From: Candidatus Aminicenantota bacterium
GTDB taxonomy: Bacteria; Acidobacteriota; Aminicenantia; UBA2199
Length of the DNA: 5,608 nucleotides
Reading direction: 5' to 3'
Assembly: GCA_029939015.1 (NCBI GenBank)
Contig: JAOZTV010000211.1
Coordinates: 1-5,608, forward strand
A model generated the notes under the pieces. That model was not told the DNA's origin. It saw nothing but the letters and a program-made list of their open reading frames with translations, and ran no database searches. Positions 4,931 through 5,608 of the stretch are shown here, piece by piece. The position numbers were made by a program, and so were the translations under genes. Position 1 is the stretch's first letter, and each line of letters starts with the position of its first letter.

Positions 4931-4950
4931 TTCAGAGGTATAGTGGAATT
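4918..4950 (+). repeat. Dispersed stem-loop repeat, copy D
   Basis: Arms CCAGTATA and TATAGTGG (7 of 8 pairing) surround GCATTCAGAGG. It is closest to copy C. It lies between the DUF3368 remnant and the ParDE-like promoter, and the frame of the remnant runs straight into it. Confidence 0.8.
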
Positions 4951-4972
4951 GACATTATTTTTTAATAAAAAG

Positions 4973-5001
4973 TTGACATTTTATTATAATAATACTATAT
5001 T
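4973..5001 (+). promoter_or_regulatory. Promoter of the ParDE/RelBE-like pair
   Basis: TTGACA (4973-4978), a 17-bp spacer and TATATT (4996-5001). The spacer contains the perfect 12-bp palindrome TTATTATAATAA (4981-4992), a possible operator for the antitoxin. A second TTGACATT at 4949-4956 has no -10 at proper spacing. AGGAG (5011-5015) precedes the ATG by 9 nt. Confidence 0.65.
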
Positions 5002-5024
5002 TTTATCTATAGGAGATAATATAT

Positions 5025-5249
5025 ATGACTATTGCAACAGAGCAAATTTATAACGATGCCGTTTTACTAAACCCAATTGATAGGGCAGAGCTTATTGAAA
5101 AACTATACGATAGTTTTACTACTAATAAAGACATTGAGATTGAGTTGAAATGGAAAGAAGAAATTGACAGAAGAATTCAAGCTTATGATAACGGTGATAT
5201 TTCCTCTGATTCAATGGAGAATGTATTTAAGAGATTATCTAAAAGATGA
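5025..5249 (+). CDS. Addiction-module antitoxin, PF09720-like
   Basis: A 74-residue protein with both hallmarks of the unstable-antitoxin family paired with RelE/ParE toxins. The first is an N-terminal LNPIDRAELIEKLYDSF helix (15-31). The second is a C-terminal block around KWKEEIDRRIQAYDNGDI (43-60) with the W, EI, R and DxG pattern, ending VFKRL. Length is typical and no damage is visible. The start at 5025 is preceded by AGGAG and a clear promoter. The stop overlaps the toxin start by 4 bp (ATGA, 5246-5249), giving coupled synthesis. It should bind and silence the downstream toxin and may repress its own promoter. Family assignment is firm; the name (RelB- or ParD-like) is a matter of convention. 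Confidence 0.88.
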   Translation: MTIATEQIYNDAVLLNPIDRAELIEKLYDSFTTNKDIEIELKWKEEIDRRIQAYDNGDISSDSMENVFKRLSKR

Positions 5250-5557
5250 ATATTCAAATCCTGCAATGTGCAGAAGCTGAGATTGCAGATGCTATGGATT
5301 ATTATAATGCTCAGTATTCAGGTTTAGGATATGAATTTGCAATTGAAGTAAAAAAAAGTTTGAATCGAATATTATCATTTCCCTCCGCTTGGTCAATCTT
5401 TTCAAAAAAAATCAGAAAATCTCAAATTAACAGATTCCCTTATGGAATTCTTTATGAAATAAGAGATGATACAATTATTGTTTTTGCAGTCTTAAATTTA
5501 AAACAAAATCCAGAGAAATGGGAAAACAAAATAAAAGATTACTTAAAAAGTAAATAA
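5246..5557 (+). CDS. RelE/ParE superfamily toxin
   Basis: A 103-residue protein with the family's order of features: an opening strand, AEAEIADAMDYYNAQYSGLG (9-28), the long helix EFAIEVKKSLNRILSFP (30-46) with the typical FP-x-x-W, then INRFPYGILYEI (61-72) and the terminal strand IIVFAVLNLKQNPEKW (77-92). Many relatives have AVxHxxRxPxxW at the end; here the His is Asn84 and the Arg is Gln87. The pattern is otherwise complete, and I would not infer inactivity from this alone. RelE-type members cleave mRNA on the ribosome and ParE-type members poison gyrase; this sequence does not decide between them. It is the second gene of a tight two-gene operon with the antitoxin. Confidence 0.88.
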   Translation: MNIQILQCAEAEIADAMDYYNAQYSGLGYEFAIEVKKSLNRILSFPSAWSIFSKKIRKSQINRFPYGILYEIRDDTIIVFAVLNLKQNPEKWENKIKDYLKSK

Positions 5558-5608
5558 AGTAGCTAATATATAAAACAGATAACGCCCTAAATTCTGTGTC
5601 ATTCCGTG
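5558..5608. other. Right-edge intergenic stretch
   Basis: There is no gene or terminator I can support here. The last bases (TGTCATTCCGTG) look like the opening of a common class of dispersed palindromic repeats, but the window ends before a second arm could be seen. Confidence 0.2.

Noticed and set aside
764..4950. Repeats A-D as integron attC sites or a CRISPR array
   Set aside because: No GTTRRRY/RYYYAAC core pairs or integrase are visible, the flanking genes point in both directions, and the copies are hundreds to thousands of bases apart, not separated by short uniform spacers.

Overview
This is a bacterial accessory region with strongly AT-rich DNA (around 30% GC by eye, not counted). 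Genes start behind clear Shine-Dalgarno sites (AGGAGG, GGGAG) and promoters look like sigma-70 type (TTGACA or TTGAAA, 17 bp, TATATT). The standard code fits: TGA serves as a normal stop and TGG encodes Trp. Strong Shine-Dalgarno use argues against typical Bacteroidetes. Beyond a low-GC bacterium I cannot place the organism.

Layout. Positions 1-802 hold the 5' part of an unrecognised minus-strand gene that runs off the left edge. Immediately upstream on the same strand is a 542-residue AAA+ ATPase (802-2430). Next, still on the minus strand, is a wrecked vapC toxin gene (2513-2866) interrupted by a 161-bp MITE-like palindrome, followed by its intact vapB antitoxin (2863-3054) with a clear promoter/operator. 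The last minus-strand gene is a DUF4116-type repeat protein (3130-3933). The plus strand then carries three toxin-antitoxin (TA) loci: an intact MazEF-like pair (4084-4601), a collapsed UPF0175/DUF3368 locus (4705 to about 4930), and an intact ParDE/RelBE-like pair (5025-5557).

Four copies (A-D) of a short stem-loop repeat of about 34 bp, all in one orientation, lie at boundaries between transcription units: 764-798, 2457-2490, 3979-4012 and 4918-4950. With the MITE and two near-identical TA promoters, this suggests a region built by insertion, duplication and deletion.

Function. The two complete TA pairs should act as self-regulated addiction modules. The vapBC and UPF0175/DUF3368 loci have lost their toxins. 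The AAA+ ATPase and its downstream partner look co-translated (TAATG overlap). They are the best candidates for an undescribed two-gene system, but I see no direct evidence of its job. The vapC history is the strongest reconstruction: removing the MITE and one 5-bp target duplication restores a continuous VapC C-terminus.
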